This document shows positions 35,463 to 44,624 of a DNA stretch of 45,093 nt, one piece after another (position 1 is the first letter of the stretch; each line of letters opens with the position of its first letter). Position numbers and translations under genes: made by a program. The notes under the pieces are model-generated. The model had not been told where the DNA came from. It saw nothing but the letters and a program-made list of their open reading frames with translations, and did no database searches. The stretch comes from ANME-2 cluster archaeon. Lineage in GTDB: Archaea; Halobacteriota; Methanosarcinia; Methanosarcinales; Methanocomedenaceae. The stretch spans positions 1 through 45,093 of the forward strand of contig JAHYIS010000019.1 in NCBI GenBank assembly GCA_019429385.1. Direction: 5' to 3'.

Positions 35463-36296
35463 ATGAGAATCGCTTTGAAAGTAGCATATATCGGTACAGA
35501 ATTTCACGGATACCAGGTACAGCCCCGAGTACCGACCGTTGAAGGAGAACTATTCAGGGCACTGAAGGAACTGGACATCATTAAAACCCCTAAGAGCGCC
35601 CGTTACATAGGTTCAGGCCGAACTGATACCGGTGTGCATGCCCTGGAACAGGTGATCGCCTTTGATACCGATAATCCAAAACTTGCCATACCCAGGGTAA
35701 TAAACAGTGTGTTGCCCCCATCCATCTGGATATGGTCCCGGGCCGAAGTTCCTGATGATTTTGACCCCAGGCGCCAGGCCATTAGCCGGGAATACCGGTA
35801 TTTCATGTGCGGTGAATGCTTCAATATCCCTCTGATGCGAAAGGCATCACGGGTGTTAAAAGGCACCCATGATTTCTCAAACTTTGCAGCTATAGAAGGT
35901 GAAAAAAATCCAGTCAGGACCGTCGAATTGATAGATATCAGGCTTGATGGAAGGTTTATTGCTCTTGATATCAAGGCGAATAGTTTTCTATGGCACATGG
36001 TACGCAAGATAGTAACAGCTTTAAGAATGGTTGGTAATGAAGCAAGGGATGTGGAATGGCTGGACCGCATGTTGCATCCCGAAGAGTTCGAAGAAGGACT
36101 GGAACCAGCACCAGCCTACGGGTTATTCTTAAAGAAAGTGGGGTATGATATCGACGTGAACTGGGTCGATGATGCCTATTCTAAAAGGTTGCCTGCAGAG
36201 AGACTTTTCGAGCAGTTCATGTGGCATGGTGTTATGGCCGAAGTATTTAAAACACTCAAAGACAGTATGCAGCCCCAGGAAAAAACAACCGACTGA
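35463..36296 (+). CDS. truA: tRNA pseudouridine synthase TruA
   Basis: The 277-residue enzyme makes pseudouridine at 38-40 of the tRNA anticodon arm. GSGRTDTGVHALEQV carries the catalytic Asp; the start AYIGTEFHGYQVQP and the later SFLWHMVRKIVTAL are family signatures. The chosen ATG begins MRIALKVAY; a TTG 11 codons earlier is possible. The Trm-G10 gene follows after 5 bases, so the two form a tRNA-modification operon. Confidence 0.95.
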   Translation: MRIALKVAYIGTEFHGYQVQPRVPTVEGELFRALKELDIIKTPKSARYIGSGRTDTGVHALEQVIAFDTDNPKLAIPRVINSVLPPSIWIWSRAEVPDDFDPRRQAISREYRYFMCGECFNIPLMRKASRVLKGTHDFSNFAAIEGEKNPVRTVELIDIRLDGRFIALDIKANSFLWHMVRKIVTALRMVGNEARDVEWLDRMLHPEEFEEGLEPAPAYGLFLKKVGYDIDVNWVDDAYSKRLPAERLFEQFMWHGVMAEVFKTLKDSMQPQEKTTD

Positions 36297-36301
36297 AAAT
36301 T

Positions 36302-37333
36302 ATGACACTTTTTGCTTTTGAACTCTCTGGTGAAACTCCGGAGATACCGACAGCCGAGATCGTTGGGGTCCTGGAATCTGAAAATATTGCCTTTTCTATC
36401 AGGTCTCAACCGGAACAGGTACTTGTTATTGAAACATCCGGTATTAATGGAGCAATAGCAGGTAAACTTGCCAGCCGGCTGGCACTGACCTGGCATATAA
36501 TCGAAGTATGGGGTATTTCACACGCAAACCTGCCTGATATTATTTCAATGGTAAAAGAGATGGATTTTTCAAACCAGAATTCTCTTGCCTATATTGTCAG
36601 GGCTAAGAAGATCAAACGTAAAAGCCCCATATCCTCAGAAGATATTGAACGCGGTATCGGTAAAGTACTGTATGACAGGGGATACCGTGCAGACCTGGTC
36701 AAGCCAGATATCCAGTACCGGGCTTTAATAACTGGCAATACATGCATTTTCGGACCTGTAATTGCTTCTATTGACGGAAGTGCATTTGAAAAGCGCAAAC
36801 CTCATAAAAAACCCTTTTTCTATCCGGGTGTACTTATGCCAAAACTGGCACTGGCACTGGTGAATATTGCCCGGGCAAAAGAGGGAAGTGTTCTGCTTGA
36901 CCCTTATTGCGGTACTGGTGGGATACTGGTGGAAGCCGGACTCATCGGTACGAGCACTCTGGGGTGTGATGTACAACGAAAGATACTCATGGGTGCAAAG
37001 ATGAACCTGGATTTTTATTCCGTGGACTATTCACTTATGTATCAGGATGCCGGGAATATGGCATTGAGAAATGACTGTGTCGATTGCATTGTGACGGACC
37101 CTCCGTATGGAAGGTCGGCACTTATACAGGCACAGTCTCTGGATACCTTGATGAAGAACTCTCTATGTGAGATGTACCGGGTATTGCGAATTGGAGGGCG
37201 CCTGGTGCTGGTATCTGAACGTCCGGTTGAGACCTGGGCCGAGAACGCAGGTTTCAGGCTGGAACATGTGTTCACTCAAAGGGTCCATCGCAGTCTTACC
37301 AGAAGGATAACACTGCTGGATAAAATAGGATAA
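36302..37333 (+). CDS. trmG10: tRNA (guanine-10-N2) methyltransferase, THUMP type
   Basis: The 343-residue protein has an N-terminal THUMP-like RNA-binding part and a C-terminal Rossmann methyltransferase with DPYCGTGGILVEAG (SAM motif I) and TDPPYGRS (catalytic N6/N2 motif). It matches the archaeal Trm-G10 family (TIGR01177), which methylates G10 of tRNA. It follows truA closely. The last residues (LTRRITLLDKIG) are the family end. Confidence 0.92.
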   Translation: MTLFAFELSGETPEIPTAEIVGVLESENIAFSIRSQPEQVLVIETSGINGAIAGKLASRLALTWHIIEVWGISHANLPDIISMVKEMDFSNQNSLAYIVRAKKIKRKSPISSEDIERGIGKVLYDRGYRADLVKPDIQYRALITGNTCIFGPVIASIDGSAFEKRKPHKKPFFYPGVLMPKLALALVNIARAKEGSVLLDPYCGTGGILVEAGLIGTSTLGCDVQRKILMGAKMNLDFYSVDYSLMYQDAGNMALRNDCVDCIVTDPPYGRSALIQAQSLDTLMKNSLCEMYRVLRIGGRLVLVSERPVETWAENAGFRLEHVFTQRVHRSLTRRITLLDKIG

Positions 37334-37495
37334 TAAGTGGTGAATCGCTCACTATACTTCGTTTTCTATGCCTGTACTTTACCTTTCATGGTACGTTAAA
37401 TAATCCAATACGTCAACAACCATACTGTTGAAACACATAGTTTAAATAAAATCAGATGCAACATTTTTTTAACAAAATCAACGGGGGTTTGAATT

Positions 37496-37887
37496 TTGAT
37501 AGTAGAGCAATTGTTAAAATCAATTACTGAAGAGATTGCTGATATGATCTCGACAAGACCGTTATTGGAGAACATATAACCATTGAAGGCAAGACCAGTA
37601 TACCTGTTACCAAGGTCTGTTTTGGATTCGGAAGTGGTGGGGGCGAAGGTAAAATGAAAGAAGGTGAAGGAGGAACCGGCGGTGGAGGGGGAGGGGGTGC
37701 TTCAATCCAACCTATCGCGTTCCTTGTGGTGACTCCTGAAGATGTTCAGCTATTAACCATTAAGGGGAAAGGTGCGATATCTCAACTTACCGAGGTACTG
37801 CCTGAGATAATGGAAAAATGCAATTGCATGTCTGAAGGGGAAAAGAAAAAAGAATCATCCGGAACGAGCGAAACTGGTGGTTCTTAG
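37496..37887 (+). pseudogene. GerW/YtfJ-family protein with a one-base frameshift
   Basis: From TTG 37496 (GGGGGT 7 bases upstream) the frame reads IVEQLLKSITEEIADMISTR and then meets TAA at 37577-37579. In the next frame the family continues: VIGEHITIEGKTSIPVTKV, FGFGSGGGE, a Gly-rich linker and ASIQPIAFLVV. One base added near 37559 would give STRTVIGEH, as expected. So the gene is either broken or misread. GerW (YtfJ) is a spore protein in Bacillus; the archaeal role is unknown. The DUF2953 gene follows, as ytfI accompanies ytfJ in Bacillus. Confidence 0.8.
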
Positions 37888-37939
37888 ATCATTAATAAAA
37901 GTCCATCAGTTTATATTGCAATATGGATATTAACCTGAA

Positions 37940-38593
37940 ATGTTCTGGTTGACGATTGGTGGGATTTTAATTATAGCAGCAATAGCCTTTGCTATGCTAC
38001 TTTTTTCCGTTACTATCAGTGCCATTTCAAATAAAGAAGGTAAAAGAATAGAAGGGAATTTTTGTATCAGCTGGTTGATATTCAGGATACGACATTCGCT
38101 GAAAGACAAACGAACGGATTTCTTTTTATTATGGTATAAAGTCGGTACTCAAAAACACAGGGAAGAACAAACAAAAGAATCCGAAGAAACTGAACAAACA
38201 AACAAAATAAAAGAAATGAAAAGGTCTCTAAAAAAAGAGAAAAACCGAAAAATACCACCAATTGAAGTTATCGTTAACTTTATCGGACCGCTGTTCGGCC
38301 TTATTCATAGACTTGTCACCATTCCAAGATTCAAATATCTTGATATCGATTGTACGTATGGTCTGGATGACACGGCAATTTGCGGTATTCTGACCGGACT
38401 TCTTCACTCGATCAAAGGTGCTTCTCAGATAGGAAATAATGTCCGATTCACGCCTGATTTTACGGGTACTTTATTGAACTGGGACCTGAAAATCTTAACA
38501 AGCATTACCCTTGTTCGGATTTTCTTGCCTTTGGCTAAGTTTATATCTAATATCAATGTTCTGAAATTCGGATGGGTAATGATCAGAAGTTAA
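37940..38593 (+). CDS. DUF2953 membrane-associated protein
   Basis: The 217-residue protein has an N-terminal membrane helix (TIGGILIIAAIAFAMLLF), a Lys/Glu-rich linker at ~75-110, and a C-terminal part with DIDCTYGLDDTAICGILTGL and the DFTG segment characteristic of DUF2953. The family lies next to GerW/YtfJ in bacteria, and that pairing is kept here. Function unknown. It converges with the ThiS-like gene, overlapping by 4 bases at the stops. Confidence 0.8.
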   Translation: MFWLTIGGILIIAAIAFAMLLFSVTISAISNKEGKRIEGNFCISWLIFRIRHSLKDKRTDFFLLWYKVGTQKHREEQTKESEETEQTNKIKEMKRSLKKEKNRKIPPIEVIVNFIGPLFGLIHRLVTIPRFKYLDIDCTYGLDDTAICGILTGLLHSIKGASQIGNNVRFTPDFTGTLLNWDLKILTSITLVRIFLPLAKFISNINVLKFGWVMIRS

Positions 38594-38823
38594 TTCTTTA
38601 TCTTAGTATGAACTTCCAATCTTCCACCTGAAACAATCCTTAAAACCTCCAGATACCCGGAAGAAACCATCTCATCCACCGGTACGGGTGTACCGTCTAC
38701 CATGACAATGACGGTCTCAGGGTTCAATTCCAGTTTTCCCAGCACATCACCGTACGTGCTGCCATTATCAAGTTCTAATGATTGTTCGGAAACGCTACCT
38801 GTAAGGACTTTCACCCGGACCAT
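38590..38823 (-). CDS. ThiS/MoaD-like beta-grasp protein with tail after GG
   Basis: The 77-residue protein has the ubiquitin-like fold pattern of sulfur carriers: VKVLTGSVSEQSLEL, IVMVDGTPVPVDE, EVLRIVSGG. In active carriers the Gly-Gly is the C-terminus; here it is followed by ten residues (RLEVHTKIKN). So it would need trimming to be activated, or it does not act as a carrier. It follows a 46-residue gene and lies downstream of hpt and dph2. Confidence 0.75.
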   Translation of the reverse strand: MVRVKVLTGSVSEQSLELDNGSTYGDVLGKLELNPETVIVMVDGTPVPVDEMVSSGYLEVLRIVSGGRLEVHTKIKN

Positions 38824-38832
38824 CAAATTGAG

Positions 38833-38973
38833 TTAATCCTCCTCGGTCAACTCGGCAATCTCCCCTTTAGAGCTGGTCAACGATTCCAGATTGTTCTTGA
38901 TCAATTTTTTCTCAAGTATTTCCTGCTTCTTATCGCCTTTACGTTGCTGGTCTCTTTTTTTAAATTTTGACAT
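38833..38973 (-). CDS. Small charged protein (46 residues)
   Basis: The frame starts MSKFKKRDQQRKGDKKQEI and ends in an acidic tail (ELTEED). GAGGTGAGC lies about 5 bases before the ATG, which makes translation likely. Its 3' end GAGGAGG may be the ribosome site of the ThiS-like gene, starting 9 bases downstream. No function known to me. Confidence 0.7.
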   Translation of the reverse strand: MSKFKKRDQQRKGDKKQEILEKKLIKNNLESLTSSKGEIAELTEED

Positions 38974-39025
38974 ACAGCTCACCTCAAAACTCATTAAATA
39001 CTCACTATTTACTATCTCTACTATT

Positions 39026-40048
39026 CTATTTAGCCCCTTCCCTTATCTCATCGAACACCAGTTCTTTCCAATCCCTCTCCCCCAGCACGATCTCAAATTC
39101 CACCGGGGTGAGGACCGGTGCATTGAACCTTGATGCGTCATCAATAGCAATGCGTGGACATGCCGTGTTCACAAATGCATCAACCTTGAACTGCAGCATT
39201 GCCTCGGGAGTGATAGTATCCAGCATGATTGTGACATGCTCCTTACCGTGCTTGCCGGCAAGTCCGGCCATCCTTCCTGCAAGTTCCATCCTGTACTGTC
39301 CCACCTTGGTAGATACCACAATACCAAACGTGCCGGCATCCAGGCATCTGGCAATAATCCCGCTCCTGATACGTAGAATCCTCTCAGGGTCCACCCATTC
39401 CACAGTGTTCATCAAGGGGTCAGCTACCAGTACCCTGCGCCTGAAAGCCACCGCCACACCCAGTGGATGGAACTTTCCGCTTCCGATATACAGATAATTG
39501 TCACACACCACATCACCTGCTGAAAAATTACAGCCAAGCACCTGCCCTGGATAACGTATCCGGGAATCTCCCTCACCTGTAATACAGGATATACCCCTTG
39601 ATGCAAGGAAAGCCCTTACCTCATCCAGAGTATGGACATGCTGTACCGTGGTCAACAGTCCCACTGTGGTACCACTTCCCAGTTCATACGCTGCCGCTTC
39701 GAGCACGGGGACCACATCCACATTGGCCGGTGTCTCCATGAATATCACATTATCCATACCATCAAGCAGTTCAGAATGCCCGAAATGGAACAGGATATCC
39801 ACCTTACCTGCCAACGCCATGTCAACATCACACGCCCCGAAACAGGGATTACCGGAAATGACCACTTTGGCCGGTGTACGTCTTTCCAGCTCACAGGCTA
39901 TGGAAAATGCGCGGCGTTTGAACCCTTCTGGGAACTGGAGGCCAACAGATACGGCCCCAGTCTGTAAAATCAGGTCCACGATTCCCCCGGTGTTAAAATC
40001 AAACATTTCTGAATTTGGCAAAATATTTGATTTTGGTATCGTATTCAT
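39026..40048 (-). CDS. dph2: Diphthamide biosynthesis enzyme Dph2
   Basis: The 340-residue protein has the three spread cysteines of the archaeal Dph2 [4Fe-4S] site: GNPCFGACDVD, a central VLGCNFSAG, and NTACPRIAIDD. The non-classical radical SAM reaction attaches the aminocarboxypropyl group to the modified His of elongation factor 2. It lies 9 bases after hpt and is probably co-transcribed. The start may be 14 codons later at MFDFNTGG. Confidence 0.92.
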   Translation of the reverse strand: MNTIPKSNILPNSEMFDFNTGGIVDLILQTGAVSVGLQFPEGFKRRAFSIACELERRTPAKVVISGNPCFGACDVDMALAGKVDILFHFGHSELLDGMDNVIFMETPANVDVVPVLEAAAYELGSGTTVGLLTTVQHVHTLDEVRAFLASRGISCITGEGDSRIRYPGQVLGCNFSAGDVVCDNYLYIGSGKFHPLGVAVAFRRRVLVADPLMNTVEWVDPERILRIRSGIIARCLDAGTFGIVVSTKVGQYRMELAGRMAGLAGKHGKEHVTIMLDTITPEAMLQFKVDAFVNTACPRIAIDDASRFNAPVLTPVEFEIVLGERDWKELVFDEIREGAK

Positions 40049-40057
40049 GGACTTCGT

Positions 40058-40612
40058 TTACTCAATAATCTTGACGCCATCAGCATCCACAACGATCTTC
40101 ACCAGGGTCTTAACAGGGAGTCCTTCGACTTGAAGTAACTGTGCACCCTCCCCCCGTTCTATGACCACTACCGTATCCACAATGGCTGCACCCACACTCT
40201 TGACAGCTGTCCATACAGCCTTCAGTGTCCCACCAGTACTGATGACATCATCAATAATGACCAGTCTGTCTCCTTTGGATATCCCGTTGAGGAACAGTTC
40301 CCCCTTGGAATATCCCGTAGACTGGTCTACCTTTACTTCACCAGGAAGCTTGTATGCCCGTTTCCTGATAATGGACAGGGGCTTACCAGTCCGAAGAGCC
40401 AGCGCCGTACCAATATGGATACCCATAGCTTCTATGGTCAGAATTTTATCAAAATCCGGTTCCAATACTTCAATGATCCTATCTGTAACCTCATTCAGCA
40501 GTTCCGGTTCCAGGTACGGCACCCCGTCTGTGATAGGATGTATGAAATAATTATACTCCCCCCGTTTCACAATAGGGGCTGCCCTCAACGATTCTTCCAG
40601 TAGACCGTGCAT
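40058..40612 (-). CDS. hpt: Hypoxanthine/guanine phosphoribosyltransferase
   Basis: The 184-residue enzyme salvages purines using PRPP. The PRPP motif is [13 protein letters not shown] (residues ~112-124), and the [16 protein letters not shown] block is typical of the archaeal HGPRTase group, which is close to adenine-type enzymes. Base specificity is inferred from the group. It heads the dph2 transcript. The 65 bp to the flavodoxin gene shows no strong element. Confidence 0.9.
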   Translation of the reverse strand: MHGLLEESLRAAPIVKRGEYNYFIHPITDGVPYLEPELLNEVTDRIIEVLEPDFDKILTIEAMGIHIGTALALRTGKPLSIIRKRAYKLPGEVKVDQSTGYSKGELFLNGISKGDRLVIIDDVISTGGTLKAVWTAVKSVGAAIVDTVVVIERGEGAQLLQVEGLPVKTLVKIVVDADGVKIIE

Positions 40613-40679
40613 GTTTTTGGCTATATGACCGACACCCTCTTGTACCTATCGCATTCTTTTGATGGCACGCAGAAAGAAC

Positions 40680-41114
40680 CTATTTCTTCTTGATTACCTC
40701 TGCCAGATCCTTACCCAGTCGGTTACACTCCTTGATATCCTTTTCATCAGGTTTGTACTGCACCCTGAGCACAGGGTCAAGGACATTTATTCCACCTTTT
40801 CGCATTTTGTCGGCGATCAGGTGAGGTGCTTCACCACTCCAGCCATACGACCCAAATGCTGCGCCTACTTTACCTGTTACTCCAGCCTTCACCATATTAT
40901 CTACGAATTTTTCAAGTGGAGGCAATATGGTATAATGAAACGTGGATGAACCTATTGCAATGGCATCGGCTGCTGCTGCATCTTCTGGTTTCCAGTCATA
41001 GAAACTCTTAATCTCCACATCCACATTCCTGGACCTTGCACCATCTGCTAGGGCATCAGCCATTATCTTGGTATTTCCCTGGGTACTTAGATAAACTACT
41101 GCAAGTTTTGGCAT
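40680..41114 (-). CDS. Flavodoxin-like FMN protein
   Basis: The 144-residue protein has the FMN phosphate loop STQGNTKIMADAL and the isoalloxazine loops SSTFHYT and SYGWSGEAP. It resembles the flavodoxin half of archaeal FprA proteins but stands alone. It probably carries electrons in the cytoplasm. The divergent DUF2111 gene is 260 bp away, and that gap has only AT-rich sequence with no clear gene. Confidence 0.85.
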   Translation of the reverse strand: MPKLAVVYLSTQGNTKIMADALADGARSRNVDVEIKSFYDWKPEDAAAADAIAIGSSTFHYTILPPLEKFVDNMVKAGVTGKVGAAFGSYGWSGEAPHLIADKMRKGGINVLDPVLRVQYKPDEKDIKECNRLGKDLAEVIKKK

Positions 41115-41373
41115 TTAATCACACAACCTTTCTTTTGTTCGAAGGGGACCGATATTACATTACCATCACACGATAACTTTGCACCGACAAGAAAATCCAA
41201 TCTATCGGATTTACTTGAGCACTCAAAGGTTTAGTTTGTGTACTAATAAAAACCCCATTGATTACTCTCATTTCTCCTTAATATATTTGTCGTATCAATG
41301 TATCGGAAAACTATTTCAATACAGATGCATATACCGTTAGTAGTGGTTCATTTCAATTCAGGAGTGGAATAAG

Positions 41374-41781
41374 ATGAAATATCTGGGCATAACAATAACA
41401 GCGGATTCAACAGGAAAAGATATCGTATCAATAGCAAAAGCCATTCATGAAATTGTAGGTCTACCCATAACAATGCGAACGCTGAACTCTCCCGGAGTAA
41501 GGATAGAAAAGGGAAAAGTACTGGATTATAACTATTCCGGTCCGGTACTTGAAAAAGCACTTAAGACAAATTCAACTATAAGAACCATTCCCAAGACTGG
41601 TGATTATTCCGGCATCCCGGTTGTCGTATCCACGATCAAGAACGAGGATGGATATGGGATAGCCGCCATCGGTATCGTGGACGTGGTAGGCACCATCGAT
41701 TTAGGGGCAGCATTTGGAGACTATCCCCAGATCGTTAATCAGGTGAGCGAGATCCTGAGAAGCAGGGTTAGCACGCCGTAG
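41374..41781 (+). CDS. DUF2111 family protein
   Basis: The 135-residue protein reads MKYLGITITADSTGKDIVSI and later GYGIAAIGIVDVVGTIDLG. This is the DUF2111 family, found in methanogens and relatives and without a known function. GGAGTGG lies 7 bases before the ATG. It converges with the chorismate lyase gene. Confidence 0.75.
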   Translation: MKYLGITITADSTGKDIVSIAKAIHEIVGLPITMRTLNSPGVRIEKGKVLDYNYSGPVLEKALKTNSTIRTIPKTGDYSGIPVVVSTIKNEDGYGIAAIGIVDVVGTIDLGAAFGDYPQIVNQVSEILRSRVSTP

Positions 41782-41812
41782 CATCACGAACTCCTGTAAT
41801 CAATTCCTTCAA

Positions 41813-42334
41813 TTACAGTTCCCATCTTGAATCCACAGGGAACAGTTCATTTATCCACATAAGTATCCTGCCATCGTGGATTATGAAGTATTCTCTTGAC
41901 AGTACCGGGATGTCCTTGAAAATTCCCTCTCCGCCTTTCAAATCTATAGTAAGGATATCCCTTCTGGTCTCAAGCTTGTACTTCCTCAAAATTCGCCCGA
42001 TGGGAATGTCGGCACGCATCAGGTCATCCCTCATACCCTGCGGCATTGAATGTATGGGTGACAGGGACCGGGCCAGCACATAAGGTATGTCCCCGACCGA
42101 GAGCACAACTTCCCGATGGTTCACCGGCTCGCCAGGCTCTATCATAAGTAATTTTCCCTCAGCATCAGTGGCATTTATTTCTTCCTGGTAACGGGTTTGC
42201 ACTTCAACCGTTCGCTTTGTCATCACCTCAAGCAGATATGTTACCGAACCGTCCGTACCGGCACATATCCTGAGGGTGGTGGGAATATCCAGATGTTTAA
42301 GCTTGTCAAATGACTCCTGCCCCATCTGGTCCAC
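41813..42334 (-). CDS. DUF98 chorismate pyruvate-lyase
   Basis: The 173-residue protein has the family features: LLEVMTKRTVEVQT near residue 33, PGEPVNHREVVLS, RDDLMRADIPIGRIL and a C-terminal EYFIIHDGRILMWINELFP. Archaeal DUF98 enzymes cut chorismate to 4-hydroxybenzoate, the precursor of tetrahydromethanopterin-type cofactors. The neighbouring DUF5611 gene begins 12 bases upstream and may be in the same transcript. Assignment by family, not shown directly. Confidence 0.85.
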   Translation of the reverse strand: MDQMGQESFDKLKHLDIPTTLRICAGTDGSVTYLLEVMTKRTVEVQTRYQEEINATDAEGKLLMIEPGEPVNHREVVLSVGDIPYVLARSLSPIHSMPQGMRDDLMRADIPIGRILRKYKLETRRDILTIDLKGGEGIFKDIPVLSREYFIIHDGRILMWINELFPVDSRWEL

Positions 42335-42345
42335 CTTATCTTAAA

Positions 42346-42663
42346 TTATCCCTGCACTTCTTTCTTTGCCATCTTTGCACGATGTTTAGCATCATAACCC
42401 GTAGCATCATTCAGGAATTGCCTGAATACTTTATTTGATTTAAGTATCTCCTCATCAGAAGATTCGGGATTTGATACGGTTTCTACACAAAGCTTCTTAT
42501 CTGCTATCCAGGCTTCCACTGATTTGAGGGCACCATAGCTGACAAATAGTTTTCCATCCTGTTCTGTAACATCGGCAGGAAAGCTATTAACCATTATCTC
42601 CTTTATTCGTTCCGTTTCGGGTTTGAATCCTCGTTTTAACTTATATTCAGTAATAAATATCAC
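42346..42663 (-). CDS. DUF5611 family protein
   Basis: The 105-residue protein begins EYKLKRGFKPETERIKEIM and has AKKEVQG at the end. I believe it belongs to DUF5611, a family of small proteins of methanogens; no function known. It ends 11 bases before the chorismate lyase start. The aspartate kinase gene ends 42 bp upstream of its start. Confidence 0.65.
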   Translation of the reverse strand: MIFITEYKLKRGFKPETERIKEIMVNSFPADVTEQDGKLFVSYGALKSVEAWIADKKLCVETVSNPESSDEEILKSNKVFRQFLNDATGYDAKHRAKMAKKEVQG

Positions 42664-42704
42664 CTGCAGTACCTGTTCATTGGATGAGATAAAATACTTT
42701 GCCT

Positions 42705-44099
42705 TTAGAGTTTTTCCAACTCGAATTCCTTGTGAAGTACCCGTACTGCTTTTGCAGCCGTATCTTTCCTGACAACAAAGGAAATGTTGTGCTGGGACGA
42801 ACCCTGGCTGATCATTATCACGTTAACACCATTATCACCCAGTGCGCCGAATACCCTGCCGGCGACGCCGGGTGTGCCTGCCATGCCCACGCCGACCACT
42901 GCAACTACAGAAATATTGACATCGGATTCGATCTCTCCCACAACACCATTCCTGAACTCCTGCTTCAATGCTTTAATCGCTTTTTTCGTGTGCGATTCAT
43001 CGACCACGGTAGACATATTAGCTTCAGATGAGGCCTGGCTGATCATTTTGATGTTCACGCCTGCATTGGCAAGGGCACCGAATGCCCTGGCTGCCACTCC
43101 GATAGTGCCCACCATACCCGCACCACTGATGTTTATCAGGGCCACCTTATCCACAACAGTAACTGCCTTAACAATATTTTGCGAGGTTTCTTCATTCTTT
43201 ACCACCAGCGTGCCAGGATAGTCCGGCTCAAAGGTGTTCTTGACCCGCACGGGAATGCCCTTGCGAATGGCGGGTTCGATAGCCTTGGGATGAAGCACTT
43301 TGGCACCGAAGAAAGACATCTCCATAGCCTCGATATACGAAATGACCGGCAAAGGTCTGGCCTCAGGTACGATTTTAGGGTCCGTGGTCATGATACCAGG
43401 TACTTCTTTCCAGAGCCAGATTTCATCGGCATTGACAGCCGCACCTACAATGGACGCGGTAAAATCAGACCCGCCCCGGCCTAGCGTGGTAATAATACCA
43501 TGCTCGCTCTCTCCGATAAAACCCGTTATAACCGGTATAGTGTTTTCAAGTAATGGCGCAATGTGCTCCCCTACTGCTGCGTATGTGGGATCAAAAGGGT
43601 GGGCGGCCCCGTAATTATCATCGGTGATAATGCCAATTCCACCACCTGTGAATGATTGGGATTCCACGCCAAGGGTCCTGATGGATGCCGATAATATAGG
43701 TGCTGCCAGACGTTCACCGTATGAAGAAAGATAATCAATTGACCGTGGTGTGAGCTCACCAAGGTAGCAGATACCTGTCAGGGCTTTCTCGATCTCTTCA
43801 ATCCTGGCATCCAGTTCTGCTATGACTTCTTCGGCAAGATCTTCGCTAACAGCATCATGAACCGCCCTGTGGTGTTTTTGAGTAATATCTGATATGAATT
43901 CCTTTACCTGGGATACTTTTCCCTCACGAACAGCGTTATTTGCAGCATCCAGAATAGTATCTGTGATCCCTCCCAGCGCTGATGTAACTACCGCGACCTG
44001 GTCACCCCGGTCCCGGTAACGTTTCACCAGCTCTGCTACATGCTTCATTTTATTGCCATCAGCCACTGATGTTCCGCCAAACTTCATTATCAACTTCAA
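42705..44099 (-). CDS. lysC: Aspartate kinase
   Basis: The 464-residue enzyme phosphorylates aspartate, the first step to threonine, methionine and lysine. KFGGTSVADG is at the start, the TTLGRGGSDFTA block near residue 205, and DEIWLWKEVPGIMTTDP near 230. Two ACT domains follow (IGVAARAFGALANAGVNIK and TPGVAGRVFGALGDNGVNVI), usual for feedback control by amino acids. The starting ATG opens MKLIMKFGG. Confidence 0.95.
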   Translation of the reverse strand: MKLIMKFGGTSVADGNKMKHVAELVKRYRDRGDQVAVVTSALGGITDTILDAANNAVREGKVSQVKEFISDITQKHHRAVHDAVSEDLAEEVIAELDARIEEIEKALTGICYLGELTPRSIDYLSSYGERLAAPILSASIRTLGVESQSFTGGGIGIITDDNYGAAHPFDPTYAAVGEHIAPLLENTIPVITGFIGESEHGIITTLGRGGSDFTASIVGAAVNADEIWLWKEVPGIMTTDPKIVPEARPLPVISYIEAMEMSFFGAKVLHPKAIEPAIRKGIPVRVKNTFEPDYPGTLVVKNEETSQNIVKAVTVVDKVALINISGAGMVGTIGVAARAFGALANAGVNIKMISQASSEANMSTVVDESHTKKAIKALKQEFRNGVVGEIESDVNISVVAVVGVGMAGTPGVAGRVFGALGDNGVNVIMISQGSSQHNISFVVRKDTAAKAVRVLHKEFELEKL

Positions 44100-44235
44100 A
44101 GGAAAACCACTACCTATTTATTCCAGGTACTTTACTGGTCAGATTGATAGATAAGATTTTTGTCTTGCATGCAATGTATGTAGTCCAAAAAGTATTTCGC
44201 CTATATTTTTACATGGAACTCAACCTAAAGTACCA

Positions 44236-44421
44236 ATGGTAAAAATGACAAAACGAAAAATTCGTCCATCTATTAATTTGGTCCTGATAACTGGCGAATC
44301 TGCAGTTGATGTGTCCATAGATCAGAAAATACTATCAAAAAAAAAAGAAATAATTGAGAAAGCAGAATCGGTTTTCCAGAATTATCTTGAATCAAGTGGT
44401 ATAAAGCTTATCCCATCATGA
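44236..44421 (+). CDS. Possible small hypothetical protein
   Basis: The 61-residue frame starts MVKMTKRKIRPSINLVLITG and is Lys-rich with a helical end (KEIIEKAESVFQNYLES). No strong ribosome-binding site is seen; TATATTTTTAC lies ~25-30 bases before the ATG. It is alone in the 525-bp stretch between lysC and the transposase. The rest of that stretch (44430-44620) holds only AT-rich DNA. Confidence 0.4.
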   Translation: MVKMTKRKIRPSINLVLITGESAVDVSIDQKILSKKKEIIEKAESVFQNYLESSGIKLIPS

Positions 44422-44624
44422 AGAAATTATCCTCAGACGAATGGGGAGATGGAACGAGTCATTCATATATATAATATGCTTAGAAACCAATTTAATTCAG
44501 CAAATGAATATAAAATGTAATACAATAACAGAATACATGGTGCATTGATACTTTAAATTGAAAAAAACATAAATTTATACATTTTTTATAAAATTATATC
44601 CATAATTATCGTTCAAAACGTTTT

